From NCBI GenBank assembly GCA_043228905.1, contig JBHGNT010000017.1:18414001-18478000 (forward strand): DNA of 64,000 nucleotides, written 5' to 3'. A program made the position numbers and the translations under genes. Positions 41,457 to 52,120 of this stretch are shown one piece after another. This DNA comes from Azolla caroliniana (taxonomy: Eukaryota > Polypodiophyta). Each line of letters begins with the position of its first letter. Position 1 is the stretch's first letter. The notes beneath the pieces were generated by a model that was not told where the DNA came from, made no database searches, and saw only the letters and a list, made by a program, of their open reading frames with translations.

Positions 41457-42172
41457 TGTCGAGGAAATCCTCGCGTGTTCGCGAAATGAAGCGGGACCAT
41501 CGGAGTCCTGGACCGGAAGGATTCGATGTTTTTAGCAACGTAAGCGAGAAAGTATTGAAGATAGAGGGATGGATGATGAGAGAGAGAGAGAGGTTGAACC
41601 CTTGACTTTAGTTTTACGAGACAAGATATATCACCATTAGGATAACTCAGATCTTTGATTAAAAGTTTTTTTTCACTTACACCACTTGCCTCCCTTACAC
41701 AAGGCCAACTATAGGCTTTTATAGGTCTCTCCATGCAAAAACCATGGGCTAAAACCACGGGGTAAAACCATGGTTTTGTGCCCACAATTTCTATATGTTT
41801 GCTTCCTACAAAATACTGAATATGAAAAGAAAATATACTAATTCTAAAGCACTCAGTAGTGGCTTTAGTGGTAAGTTAATTTGTCTCCTATCTTGGAGGT
41901 GCAAGGTTCAAGCCTTGCTTACACCCCTATGTATGCACTTAAATGTTACTAGCCTTTAGTCTTATTTTTATATTTACAATTGAGCGCACATCACATGTGC
42001 ACATTATTTAACTTTACATCTAGCTTTTCTTTTAGGATTCTCATTTCAGTCTTATTTACAACATGCTAGCATATGTGTGTGGCCTTCACCCCTTTCACAC
42101 GTGCACATTGCACCTTCGCGATTTCGTTCGTTGTACACAATTTTCACACCGTTGCCAAAAATCTTCCCGACA
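41457..42172 (-). repeat. Z 5' LTR (W family)
   Basis: About 716 bp. Shares with W3 the start GAAGATTTTYGRCAACGGTG and, near the end, GGACCATCGGNGTCC. Shares the TATA region and tRNA-like module with W2. Confidence 0.7.
41856..41930 (+). repeat. tRNA-like module in Z LTR
   Basis: A box TGGCTTTAGTGGT (41860-41872), B box GGTTCAAGCC (41905-41914), with CTCC/GGAG between. Antisense to the LTR, as in W2, so inherited by the family. Confidence 0.55.
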
Positions 42173-42635
42173 TCGCTACACAGAGCAAGTTGACCGTCTT
42201 CGCTTAGATGCTCCCCGGTTCGAGGTAGATGACTTTGTTTGGCTTCTCCGTCGCAATATTTCCACCACTCGTCCTTGTCCGAAGCTTGATTACAAGAAGT
42301 TAGGCCCTTTCCGAATCATTGAGAAAATTGTTTCCATGGCTATCCGCTTAGAGCTACCATCCCACTTCCGTATTCAATGTATTCCATGTCTCCCATCCCA
42401 CTTCCGATCGACACCCATCCAGTTCTCTATTGAAGAAGAATATGAGGTCGACCAAATTCTCGACTCTCATCTCTTCCGTCGCCAGCTTCAATACCTTGTC
42501 CTCTGGAAAGGGTACCTTATCTCCAAAGCATCATGGGATTTGACACATCATCTCAAGCATGCCCCGGACATAGTTCGAGCATTTCATGAACGTTATCCAC
42601 AAAAACCGGTCGTGGGTCCTAGGAGGCAGACTTAG
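42173..42635 (+). pseudogene. X integrase C-terminus and chromodomain
   Basis: The open frame includes DAPRFEVDDFVWLLRRNI, KKLGPFRIIEKI and ELPSHFRI. A chromodomain follows (YEVDQILDSHLFRRQLQYLV, LWKGYLISKASWDL, HAPDIVRAFH) to a TAG at 42633. The start is a junction with Z. Protease, RT and integrase core are missing. The chromodomain style (LVLWKGYPISEASWEP-like) matches the sushi/fungal type, agreeing with the X gag. Confidence 0.82.
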
Positions 42636-42829
42636 AAAGAGAGAAAGAAAGAAAGAAAGATATATTAACGTCTTCTAAGGCCAAATTTGACCCATGAGAC
42701 AAATGTTTTACAAAAAATGGGATATTTACCCATTCATGAAAAGTAAAAAATCAAAATAAGTTAAAAAATAGTTCGAAAAAAAAACATGTTCTACAATGAA
42801 AATATGTTATACTAGGCCTAATTTCATTT

Positions 42830-44281
42830 CCATCCAAGTCTCTCGAAGAGAAGCCAGAGGTCAAAGGGTTGCGATGTGGATGTGGCCCGTGGTCCCAATG
42901 TAAAAGGTACCCCAACCATAGCTTCTAGTCGATGTAGCTCACGTTCCTTTATCTTCTTAATCTTTTCTACTCCACGTCAACTTGTTTTGAAGCCCAACAT
43001 CCGAGGGCGTTTGGTAGTTCTTTGTATTTCTACTTCCTCAAGGGAGAGGCCGAGCGGCATAAGTGTATCCACATTCATCATCTCCCCTTGTTCCTGAAAA
43101 ATTACACTAGTTACATGTTGATGAATAGTAAAAGGGTTATGATTAACACTTTGTAATTTATTCTCCCTATGTTGTTTTAGCTCTAAGATATACCTACCTA
43201 GTCATTTTACACTCGAGGTATCTAATAGTTTGGAGAGGATGGGAGAGGGTCCTAACATGTCTTGGTATTCCACTTGTATTTCGGCATAAGTTGGGCACTT
43301 GCATGTGAAGTGATACTCATCCTCTATCTCTATGTGGCATAACCTACATAGCCTTTCCTCTCTAGGGACTCTATTAGCTCGACCATTCTCAATCTCAAGT
43401 TGGTGAGATGATATCCTAAGTTGTCCAATGGCCACCCTTAGTGCATTTGATAAGAATGTATCTAGATATGTTGGTCGTGTAATAAAACCTAACTTAGAGA
43501 AGTGCAAGAAGTGTTCCTTATAGTACAACATTTTAGATGGGAGTGGCTCTCGTGGGGTGATCCATTTATATCGAGTGTAAATTTGCGGTCTTCATGAGAG
43601 ATTAGAGTTTGATCAATCCCATGGTTGTACTTAAGGGGAGGTAGGTTATTAATGTCTATGTCGTTTGCAAGTAACCAACTCACCACAATGCTATACCAAG
43701 AGCTAGTGTCTCCAGATGCATGTAGGGATCGGGATGCCTCAAAGGCTCGACAGGATATCCTGATTGTGGTTAGTTATGTATCCGATGAATAAAAACTACC
43801 ATTTGAAAGAGTGCTTCTACTAACATCAGGGGTTGACCAAACTCTGCTCTAATAATGTCATGTGGTACTGTTGATTTGCTTCGGAGTTGACGTGATAACA
43901 TCGTCACCAAAGGTCTCTCTAATTGCGTCCACATGAAGGATGGTAGACCTGGAGCCCATACTACTGATGCATACATGAGGGAAGGGGTCAGTAATGAGTC
44001 GAAGAGCTGGATCCCTTAGTCTGTGGCTCTTGAAAGTATGTCTGGTGGCATTGTCTCTCTAAGAGTGAGAGGGATGCATACCCTCTCGTTAGCCTATCTT
44101 TGGTTGCCTAGGTCATCGAGAATTTACCTGAGCAAGCACTAAAGTGACTCCCAAGTATACATATGATCCCACTACCTCAACTAGTTTATGAGAGAGGGTT
44201 AGGTGACATTTACTCCTAACTCGAGACAATGTATGAAAGATAAGGACTTTAGTTTTCGTTAGATTCACGACTAGTCCTCGT
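42830..44281 (-). pseudogene. LINE B, RT end and C-terminal domain
   Basis: Continues RT from the other side of C1: GLVVNLTKTKVLIF, then VVGSYVYLGVTL. A connecting segment leads to MYASVVWAPGLPSFMWTQLE and LCRLCHIEIEDEYHFTCKCP. Stops and a small deletion near 43590 distinguish it from the open copy A. Confidence 0.78.
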
Positions 44282-44586
44282 TGTCGAATACAAGTGTATA
44301 ATGGACGTATTCACACTATCCCTTTGTATAGATCAAGTTTGGGCCATTTGTGTAATTAGCATAAATGGTAGATGCCCTAAGTCTGTCATTATATATAGTG
44401 ACCTTGTAACCTTTTTGTAAGGTTGGGTTGTATTATTGCTTTATGGAATAGAAAGAGTCGTTTTGTGCCTCTCTCTCTCTCTCTCTCTCTCTATCTCTGT
44501 GCAACGACCTAGAAACTGTCATACGCAGGTACAGAACAGAATCGAATGCTTCTTGATCTTCCGCATAGACAACCTTGTCTCCAACA
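44282..44586 (+). repeat. C1 5' LTR
   Basis: 305 bp, TGTCGAATAC to CTCCAACA, with a CT microsatellite. GACCTTGTAACC follows TATATATAGTG at about 44390, a TATA candidate. Confidence 0.94.
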
Positions 44587-45281
44587 TCTGGTATCAGAGC
44601 CTGCACAGTATTCGGTCCTTCAATCCGCTGTCGGACGTCGTCTCAGCCTGCACAGCATTCGGTTTCCTGCGTCATTCGAAGAAGAGAGAAGAAGAAGAAA
44701 AAAACGAGGCTTGCATCTCATCGCGTTAGATCATCTTCGCTTGGAGTAAGCCAGCCGGTTGTACTCTGTTTCTTGTGATCGTAACCGCTCGAGGTGAAAT
44801 CCCCTTGTGCAACATTGACACGATCGTGCTCCACTCGGTTAAACGGCATCCGAAGAGGTCATCAAACGCTGCTCGCCGCTCATTGTAACCACTCGGTGCA
44901 GATCGGTCTCAAGACAACAACCCCAATTCGTGCTTCATCCGGCTGATCGACATTCGAGAGGATTGGATCCGTCTCTCTCGTCGCTGCAGTCACCCGAAGC
45001 AGAATCGGTCCAGACAATCGGATTCAATAATCGGTATTTGGCATATATATTCGGAAGCGAACCGGGCTCACTCCGACTCGGCAACATTCGGGAAGACCAG
45101 TCGGTTCTGTCCCTCAAGTTACCGGAGTCAATTCGAGCAAGTTCAACAATACATATATCCGAAGCCGAACTGACTTGGGTTCAAATCCGACTAGAACGAT
45201 ATCGGGTGAGCCAACCGGCTGCACTCCAACAAGGTTCGTAGTCAACTCCGAACCGAGCTTCGTCAACCGAAACCAAATTTG

Positions 45282-48200
45282 ATGGCATCAACATCCAGCT
45301 CGTCAGAAATGAGTCTACGAAAGTTCGATGGATTGAACTTCAACTTCTGGAAGGAGCAAATGCAGGACTATCTCATAGTCAAGGGGCAAATCGATCCCAT
45401 CGAAAATGAAGAACCTCCAGAAGGATACAAACCAATTGAGTGGCAGAAGCTGGACAGAATCGTCCGCGCCACGATTCGGATGCACCTATCGGAATCGGTA
45501 TACTTTACGGTGCAATCGTGTACGACAGCATTCGAACTGTGGAAAACACTGTCGGACACCTACGAAAAGAAGGTCGCTACAACGAAGATGTTTCTGATCC
45601 GGCGCCTCTACAACTTGCGGATGAAAGAATCTGATTCGGTTCAAGCACATCTCAATGAGTACGAAAGCATAAGCTCCCAAATCTCGTCACAGGGGACGGC
45701 AATCGAGGATGAACTCAGAGCAATGATACTCATGAGCAGCCTTCCCTCATCATGGGAAACTTTCGTCACAACCATGTGCAACGCGTCAACCACGGCTGTT
45801 AAATACTCCGAAGTCACGAGCGCAATCCTGACCGAAGCAGCTCGGAGAAAGTCTTTCGCCAAAGACTCAACAGACGACGCTTACGTAGTACAAGGTTCGA
45901 CAGACCGATCGAACATACGAGGAAGAGATTCCTCACGGCCGCCGAACAATCAGCGAAGACGGAGCCAGTCACGGGATAATCGAATCTGCAACTATTGCAA
46001 GAAACCCGGACACATCAAAGCCGACTGCCGCGCACTCAAGAACAAGAACGACAAGTCTCAGAGATCAGACAAGAAGAGTGGCCGGCATGAGGAGATCAAT
46101 TACGTCAGCTTCTCAGCTGATGTGCTACCAAACGACCCGAATATACTATCAATCGAAAATCCAGTCGGATCAGAAGTTCTGCTCACGACTGAAGAATCGA
46201 GCACATGGCTCTTAGATTCGGGCGCGTCATTTCACGTGACTCCTCATCGATCCCAATTTCGGCAATATACGATTCGTCACTCCGACTCAGTTCGAGTCGG
46301 TAACTCGCAACACTGTGACATCATTGGAATCGGCACAGTAGAGCTCAACCTTGCAGGTGGCTCTACACTTGTACTTCACAATGTCCGACATGTACCCGAG
46401 CTCTCAAGGCCATTGATCTCAGTCGGACAACTAGATGAAGATGGCATTCGTGCCGGTTTTTCTTCGGGAGGGTGGACACTCCACAGGGGGAACCTCCTGC
46501 TTGCTAGAGGACCCAAGATATACTCACTGTATCCGTTACATGTTACGCTCAGAGAGGGTAACCTGTTTTTGGTGGATATTCCTGTGTCATCACTATGGCA
46601 CAGAAGATTAGGACACCTCAGCAAGGCCGGCATTACGCATCTATCTAGAGCCGGATACATCCCTAAACTCTCCTTCTTCGACCATCAATTCTGCGAGCAT
46701 TGCCAGTATGGCAAACAAGCAGCCGCATCACACCCGACATCAGCACCAAGAGAAACGAGACCTCTCGATTTGGTCCACTCGGACGTCTGTGGCCCAATGC
46801 CGCATCAGTCTCTCGGCGGTGCCTCTTACTTCGTCAGTTTTATTGACGATTCGACTCGAAAGGTGTGGGCTTATCCAATTCGCACCAAAGATCGTGTCTT
46901 CTCGATCTTCTCCGATTGGCTCGCTATGGTAGAAAATCAAACCGACCGAAAACTGAAATGCTTTCGGACCGACAATGGGGGAGAGTTCAAATCAGAAGAA
47001 TTCGTCAAATTCTGCCGACAACGCGGCATCCGACGTGAATTTACGGCACCACACAGTCCGGAGCAAAACGGGATTGCCGAACGCATGAATCGGACAATCC
47101 AAGAACGGATAGTTTCCATGCTCCAACACTCCGGACTGTCAGATGGCTTCTGGGCAGAGGCTCTACTCACGGCAGTACACATAATCAATATGTCGCCAAG
47201 CAGACCTCTAGGACTTCAAATTCCTCAGGAACTATGGATCGGCAGTAAGCCGAATTACAACAAGCTGAGGATCTTCGGATGCGAGGCGTACGCCCTTATT
47301 CCGAAAGATGATCGCCGAAAACTTGCACCTCGGTCCAGGAAATGCATTTTCCTTGGATATGGATCCGACGGCGAAATGGGATACCGACTCTGGGATCCCG
47401 AACGCAGACAAATCGTCCGAAGTTCGGACGTTGTGTTCGAGTCGGCTATGAATCCATCAGTCAAAACACCGATCGAAGTCCGAAGGGTAACATTTTCCGA
47501 TGTGCCGACCCTTCAAGAAGGCCCCACTCTTAACACACGGTCAGCTTCACGGGTAGCTGAACCTTACACTACCGATTCGGACAACTCTGACTCGGCACAG
47601 CAGCTTTCGGACCATCCGACCTCGATACCCGATGCGACCAGTCCATTCATACCTCGACGATCCGAGAGACTGTCGCAACCTCCGGAGAGGTATTCTCCTG
47701 GAATTTTCTTCACCGACGCCGGCGAACCGACGTCTTACGAAGAAGCATCGACATCTGTCGATTCCGCCACCTGGCATCTGGCGATGGAGTCGGAAATGCA
47801 CTCCATTCGGGCAAACAAGACTTGGGATATGGTCGAATTACCTAGGAACCGACGTGCTCTTCCTTGCAAGTGGGTTTATCGACTAAAAGAGACGTCTGAT
47901 TCAACCACCCCAAAGTACAAGGCCAGATTAGTTGCGAAGGGCTTCCGACAAGAATATGGCGTCGACTTCGACGAGATTTTTTCACCAGTGGTGAAAATGA
48001 CAACCCTTCGTTTTCTACTCGGCGTAGTGGCAGCCGACAACTTGGAGCTGATTCAGCTAGATGTCAAAACAGCATTCCTCCATGGTGATCTTGAAGAGGA
48101 AATTTATATGGAGCAGCCAAAAGGCTTCGTGGCAACTGGCCAAGAACATCGAGTCTGCCGACTCAGGAAGAGTCTATACGGCCTCAAACAGGCACCGCGA

Positions 48201-49302
48201 CAATGGTACAAGAAGTTCGACGACTTCAGCCAATCGATCGGCTTCTCAAAAAGCGATGAGGACCATTGTTTTTTTTACCAACACAGCTCAAGATGGATCA
48301 CCCATCTTCCTCATCATTTACGTGGACGACATGCTAATTTCTGGACGCCACGCGGGCGAACTTGCCGATCTCATTCGGCAACTGCGGTTGAAGTTTGCCA
48401 TGAAGGACCTCGGTCCGGCACGACACATACTTGGCATGAAGATTAGTCGGCATCGCGATCAACGACATCTTTTTTTGTCTCAGACCGACTATATCGGACG
48501 TGTCTTGGAACGCTTCAACATGCAATCAGCCAAATCTGCTTCAACCCCGCTCCCCATGAATCTTCGGCTCTCTCAGCGAGACTGCCCGACATCCGGTCCG
48601 GAGGGGGAAGATATGAAGTCGGTACCGTATGCACCGGCAGTCGGCTCCCTTATGTACCTGATGGTCGCGACACGGCCTGATATTTCTCATGCCGTAGGAG
48701 TCGTTAGCAGATTTATGCACAATCCTGGCCGATCGCATTGGAACGCAGTCAAGCATGTGTTCAAATATCTGGCTGGCACAAAAGACCACGGCATTCTTTT
48801 CGGTCCGAACTCAACTACAGGCGTAGTCGGTTACACCGACTCGGACTTCGCCGGCTGTATAGACAGTCGGAAATCAACAACTGGATACTGCTTCAAATTC
48901 GGCAATGGAGCAATTTCGTGGAAGTCGAAACTTCAGGAGTGCACAGCGACCTCAACGACCGAAGCAGAATATGTAGCTGCGTCCGACGCTGCAAAAGAAG
49001 CTTTGTGGCTCGGCCGGCTGGCGCACACGTTTCGACAAGTCGACCATGACTCGGCCCCAGTTGTCTATAGCGACAGTCAAGGTGCTGTTGCCTTGTCGAA
49101 AAATCCGGTTCACCACAACGCCTCCAAACATATCGACGTTCGATATCACTTCGTTCGGGACTGCGTCATTTCAGGGAAAATCGGTCTAGAGAAAATATCC
49201 ACAACCGACAATGTCGCAGATGGAATGACCAAGTGTCTTTCGGCAGACCGCTTTCGGTCCCTTCGGCATCAGATGGGCGTAACGACAAACCAGTCCGGTT
49301 AG
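45282..49302 (+). pseudogene. C1 Copia polyprotein, one frameshift
   Basis: The ATG at 45282 opens a frame to 48446. It carries Gag (LRKFDGLNFNFWKEQMQDYL), a knuckle CNYCKKPGHIKADC, protease LLDSGASFHVTP, GAG-pre-integrase (WHRRLGHLS, CEHC), and integrase (D in HSDVCGP, FRTDNGGEF, PEQNGIAERMN). RT begins at KWVYRLKE. At a T8 run (48268-48275) reading must pass to the next frame, which holds YVDDMLISG, PLYALK-type RT end, and RNase H through SKHIDVRYHFVRD to a stop at 49302. Seven T would restore one frame, so a single inserted base breaks the gene. All other catalytic motifs are intact. Confidence 0.92.
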
Positions 49303-49495
49303 AGCCGGACACATCGCAGGATGGTTTCCGACAACCGACATCAGTTCCTTAATGATCGGCTTCAACTCTTCCGACCCGACCAGTTCGGTCTTCTGCGTTC
49401 GGACCCTGCCGACTCGAACAAAACTGATATGTCCGAGAACCTAGGTTTATGCCTGTAATCTTAGATAACCCATGTATACGCCCATTACGGGGGAG

Positions 49496-49681
49496 TGTCG
49501 AATACAAGTGTATAATGGACGTATTCACACTATCCCTTTGTATAGATCAAGTTTGGGCCATTTGTGTAATTAGCATAAATGGTAGATGCCCTAAGTCTGT
49601 CACTATATATAGTGACCTTGTAACCTTTTTGTAAGGTTGGGTTGTATTATTGCTTTATGGAATAGAAAGAGTCGTTTTGTG

Positions 49682-49720
<39 letters not shown>

Positions 49721-49808
49721 GTGCAACGACCTAGAAACTGTCATACGCAGGTACAGAACAGAATCGAATGCTTCTTGATCTTCCGCATAGACGACCTTGT
49801 CTCCAACA
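49496..49808 (+). repeat. C1 3' LTR
   Basis: 313 bp; differs from the 5' LTR by a longer CT run and about two substitutions (CACTATA versus CATTATA, GACGACC versus GACAACC). Confidence 0.94.
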
Positions 49809-49813
49809 CTCGT

Positions 49814-51183
49814 TGTGTACAAAAGTCATCTAGGGCATTAAGATGCTTTTGTAGGTCGTGTTCTGACTCCGAGAGCAAGACAATGTCGTCTACGTAGAGT
49901 AAGAGACTAACTTGCGTATCCCCAATAATTACTCCCTTGCCTCCCTTTTGAGCAATAAAATCAGTGATCTCATCAATGTAGATCCCAAAAAGAGTCGGTG
50001 ACAAGGGACAACCCTGTTTTACACCAATGGTGCTAGTGAAACAATCAGATAGGCCACCTGGGCATCGTACGCACCTAGAGACTTGCTCATATAAGGCATA
50101 AAGGGCCCAGATCATGTCATTTGGTATCTCCAAGCTCTTAAGTCTATCAAACAACCTCTCCCTAGGAACCGTATCAAAGGCTTTGCGGAAGTCCACAAAG
50201 CAAAAGTATAGTTTCTTCTTATGAGCCTTCGTCTGGTCAATTAAGCACCTAAGTGTGAAGATATGGTCAATAGTGGAGAAGGCTCGTCTAAAGCCAGCCT
50301 GCTCAAGTGCGCAAAGACTTAACGTTTCCATATAATCGTTGAGCTCCGCTTCCATTACTGCACCATATAGTTTAGCGAGTGTATGACCTATCATAATGGG
50401 CCTATATGTATTTGGGTCCCTTGGGTCCCCTCCTTTATGTATAGGGGCCACTGTGTTCATGGCCCATTGTGGTGGAAAACCCTCGGCGAGGGCACGGTTG
50501 AAGATTAGAGTGAGAAGGGGAGCTAAGCACTCTTGAGCATATATGATGTGTTTGGCTTGCAATCCTGTGTGGTCCATAGATTTCCTATGTTGTAACATTT
50601 TTATGACCTTCGTGACCCTAGAGGTCGTGAAAAGTGTCCCCATGGTAGGTCAAGGTGTGGAAGGCATTGGAATGGGTGGTTGGTTCGGGACATGGTAGAG
50701 TCTCTCGATATATGTGTGCCAAATATTGGAATCCTCAATGGGTGTTTGTGGTCTCGGTTCCCGTAGTCTCTTCCCTGCAAGGGCGCAATCCCTACTCATG
50801 AACATATGGTAGAGTTCCCAATATTGAGATGGTTCCCAAGCTCATCTTTTACGACGTGTCATCTTGCGCATCTCTTTGCGAGCCTGTACTGAGGAAATCG
50901 TACCACTAAGTCGTGACACCTTAAGTTGTCTATACAACTCTCTACAATCCTCATCATACCACTTGTTCTATGGCATAGACCCTATTCTACTATGATTGGC
51001 ACCTTTCGTGCGTGCGAAGCTACTAGTTGCTACTGAGTGAAGGATGTGTGTGAGTTCTGTAGTGAGGTTCTCTAAAGGCAAGGAAGAATCAAAAGAGGAG
51101 AGATGGGCTTGTACATGTAGAGAGTAGATGTCAGTGAGCTCATGCGTGAAATGTATTATGGTGTGATGGGTTGGTTGACTAGA
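49814..51183 (-). pseudogene. LINE B reverse transcriptase
   Basis: The frame 50643-49814 is fully open and covers RT: LAPLLTLIFNRALAEGFPP, GFRRAFSTIDHIFTLRCLI, FCFVDFRKAFDTVPRERLFD, TIGVKQGCPLSPTLFGIYID and the catalytic LLLYVDDIVLLSES. Upstream (51183-50650) the segment linking endonuclease and RT has stops, for example after RIGSMP. ORF2 is thus broken even without the Copia insertions. Confidence 0.85.
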
Positions 51184-51188
51184 GTTGG

Positions 51189-51597
51189 TGTAAAGAATAG
51201 CGTGCAGAAGCAATAGAAAACCGAACATAGAAAATATGTAGGTTTAATGGAGAGCTTGAATATACATAGTACACAGGAGAGACAGAGAGAGAGAACACAC
51301 AGAAACTCAATTCAAAATAATACTCAATCTATTCTGTACATACTTTATGCTCAGTGAGCACCTTATATACAAGCCCTGACTATCGGGCCCTGACTATCGG
51401 GCTAACACAAGTACTGACAGTACTTGAATGCTCATAAATGAGCCTGCTACACTAACTCCCAAAATTATTCCTTACGAGGAATAACATACTAACGGCCTTC
51501 CGGTTTACGCACCAATACGGCCACGTTATGCGTACCATTTTACGCACCCAGTCTACACACCATATTACGCACTAAATGTTGAGCTTGTCACTCAACA
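51189..51597 (-). repeat. C2 3' LTR
   Basis: 409 bp, reading TGTTGAGTGACAAGC to CTTTACA on the minus strand. Contains a short internal duplication of GCCCTGACTATCGGG, absent from the 5' LTR. Confidence 0.9.
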
Positions 51598-52120
51598 CTC
51601 CCCCCTCAAGCTCAACTTGAGGTTCCGCTTGCTTCGTCGGATCTACGCTCCGGCTTCTCCTAGCTCCACACCTCGCTCGCACTCCTCGACCCGTTCGATT
51701 CCGCGCGCCTCGACCCTTTCGGTCGGCTTGTCTGCTCACACAGCCCTTCTCAGCTTCCTTGCTGTTGTGGTGTTGGCACCTCTTTTGCTGCCTTCTCTTC
51801 TGCTTGGCCCTTGGTTGATTCAGCATATCCGAATCAAACATCCAAACCAACTCAGCTTCCTCCAATCGGTTTACGCTCTCGTTTGAGTTGGTTGTCTCCA
51901 ACTTGTCTTCGGTCTTCAGGCCCCTGACAACGTCCGACCACGTCTTAGTCTTGGCCTTATCTCCCCCTGTTCCGGCTATCCTCGGCTCCTTCTTATGCTT
52001 ACGGCTCTTGCTTCCGTCTTCAGCTTCTTCAGCCAGTTCGAAGTCAAATTCTCCATCCGGCTTCGCATTTCGGTCACTTCCGCCGTGATGCTTACCTCCG
52101 CTCCTTTCACACTTTGGTCC
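51598..52120 (-). other. C2 spacer between pol and 3' LTR
   Basis: No domain in either strand. Pyrimidine-rich on the plus strand and similar to the corresponding spacer of C2b, so a conserved non-coding or decayed part of this family. Confidence 0.55.

Larger units (their letters stand above)
40909..42172 (-). mobile_element. Element Z: W-family 5' LTR plus gag, truncated
   Basis: The minus-strand LTR 42172-41457 (TGTCGGGAAG to CTCGACA) is followed by a leader and a gag frame that is cut at 40909, exactly where the broken Y 3' LTR begins. The 3' half of Z is gone. Its right end abuts X integrase sequence. Confidence 0.7.
44282..49808 (+). mobile_element. Copia element C1 (TNT1/Tork-like), young
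   Basis: LTRs 44282-44586 and 49496-49808, exact TSD CTCGT (44277-44281, 49809-49813), inserted in the LINE RT. PBS TGGTATCAGAGC at 44589-44600, complementary to initiator tRNA-Met. Polypurine tract ACGGGGGAG at 49487-49495. The LTRs differ at about two bases plus CT-repeat length. One polyprotein gene with a single frameshift. Confidence 0.95.

Noticed and set aside
39740-41930. Functional tRNA genes in W2 and Z.
   Set aside because: Boxes are present but the acceptor and T stems do not pair properly; treated as decayed tRNA-like modules.
51968-52120. Envelope-like gene between C2 pol and its 3' LTR.
   Set aside because: No frame of useful length and no hydrophobic segments; only a non-coding spacer shared with C2b.
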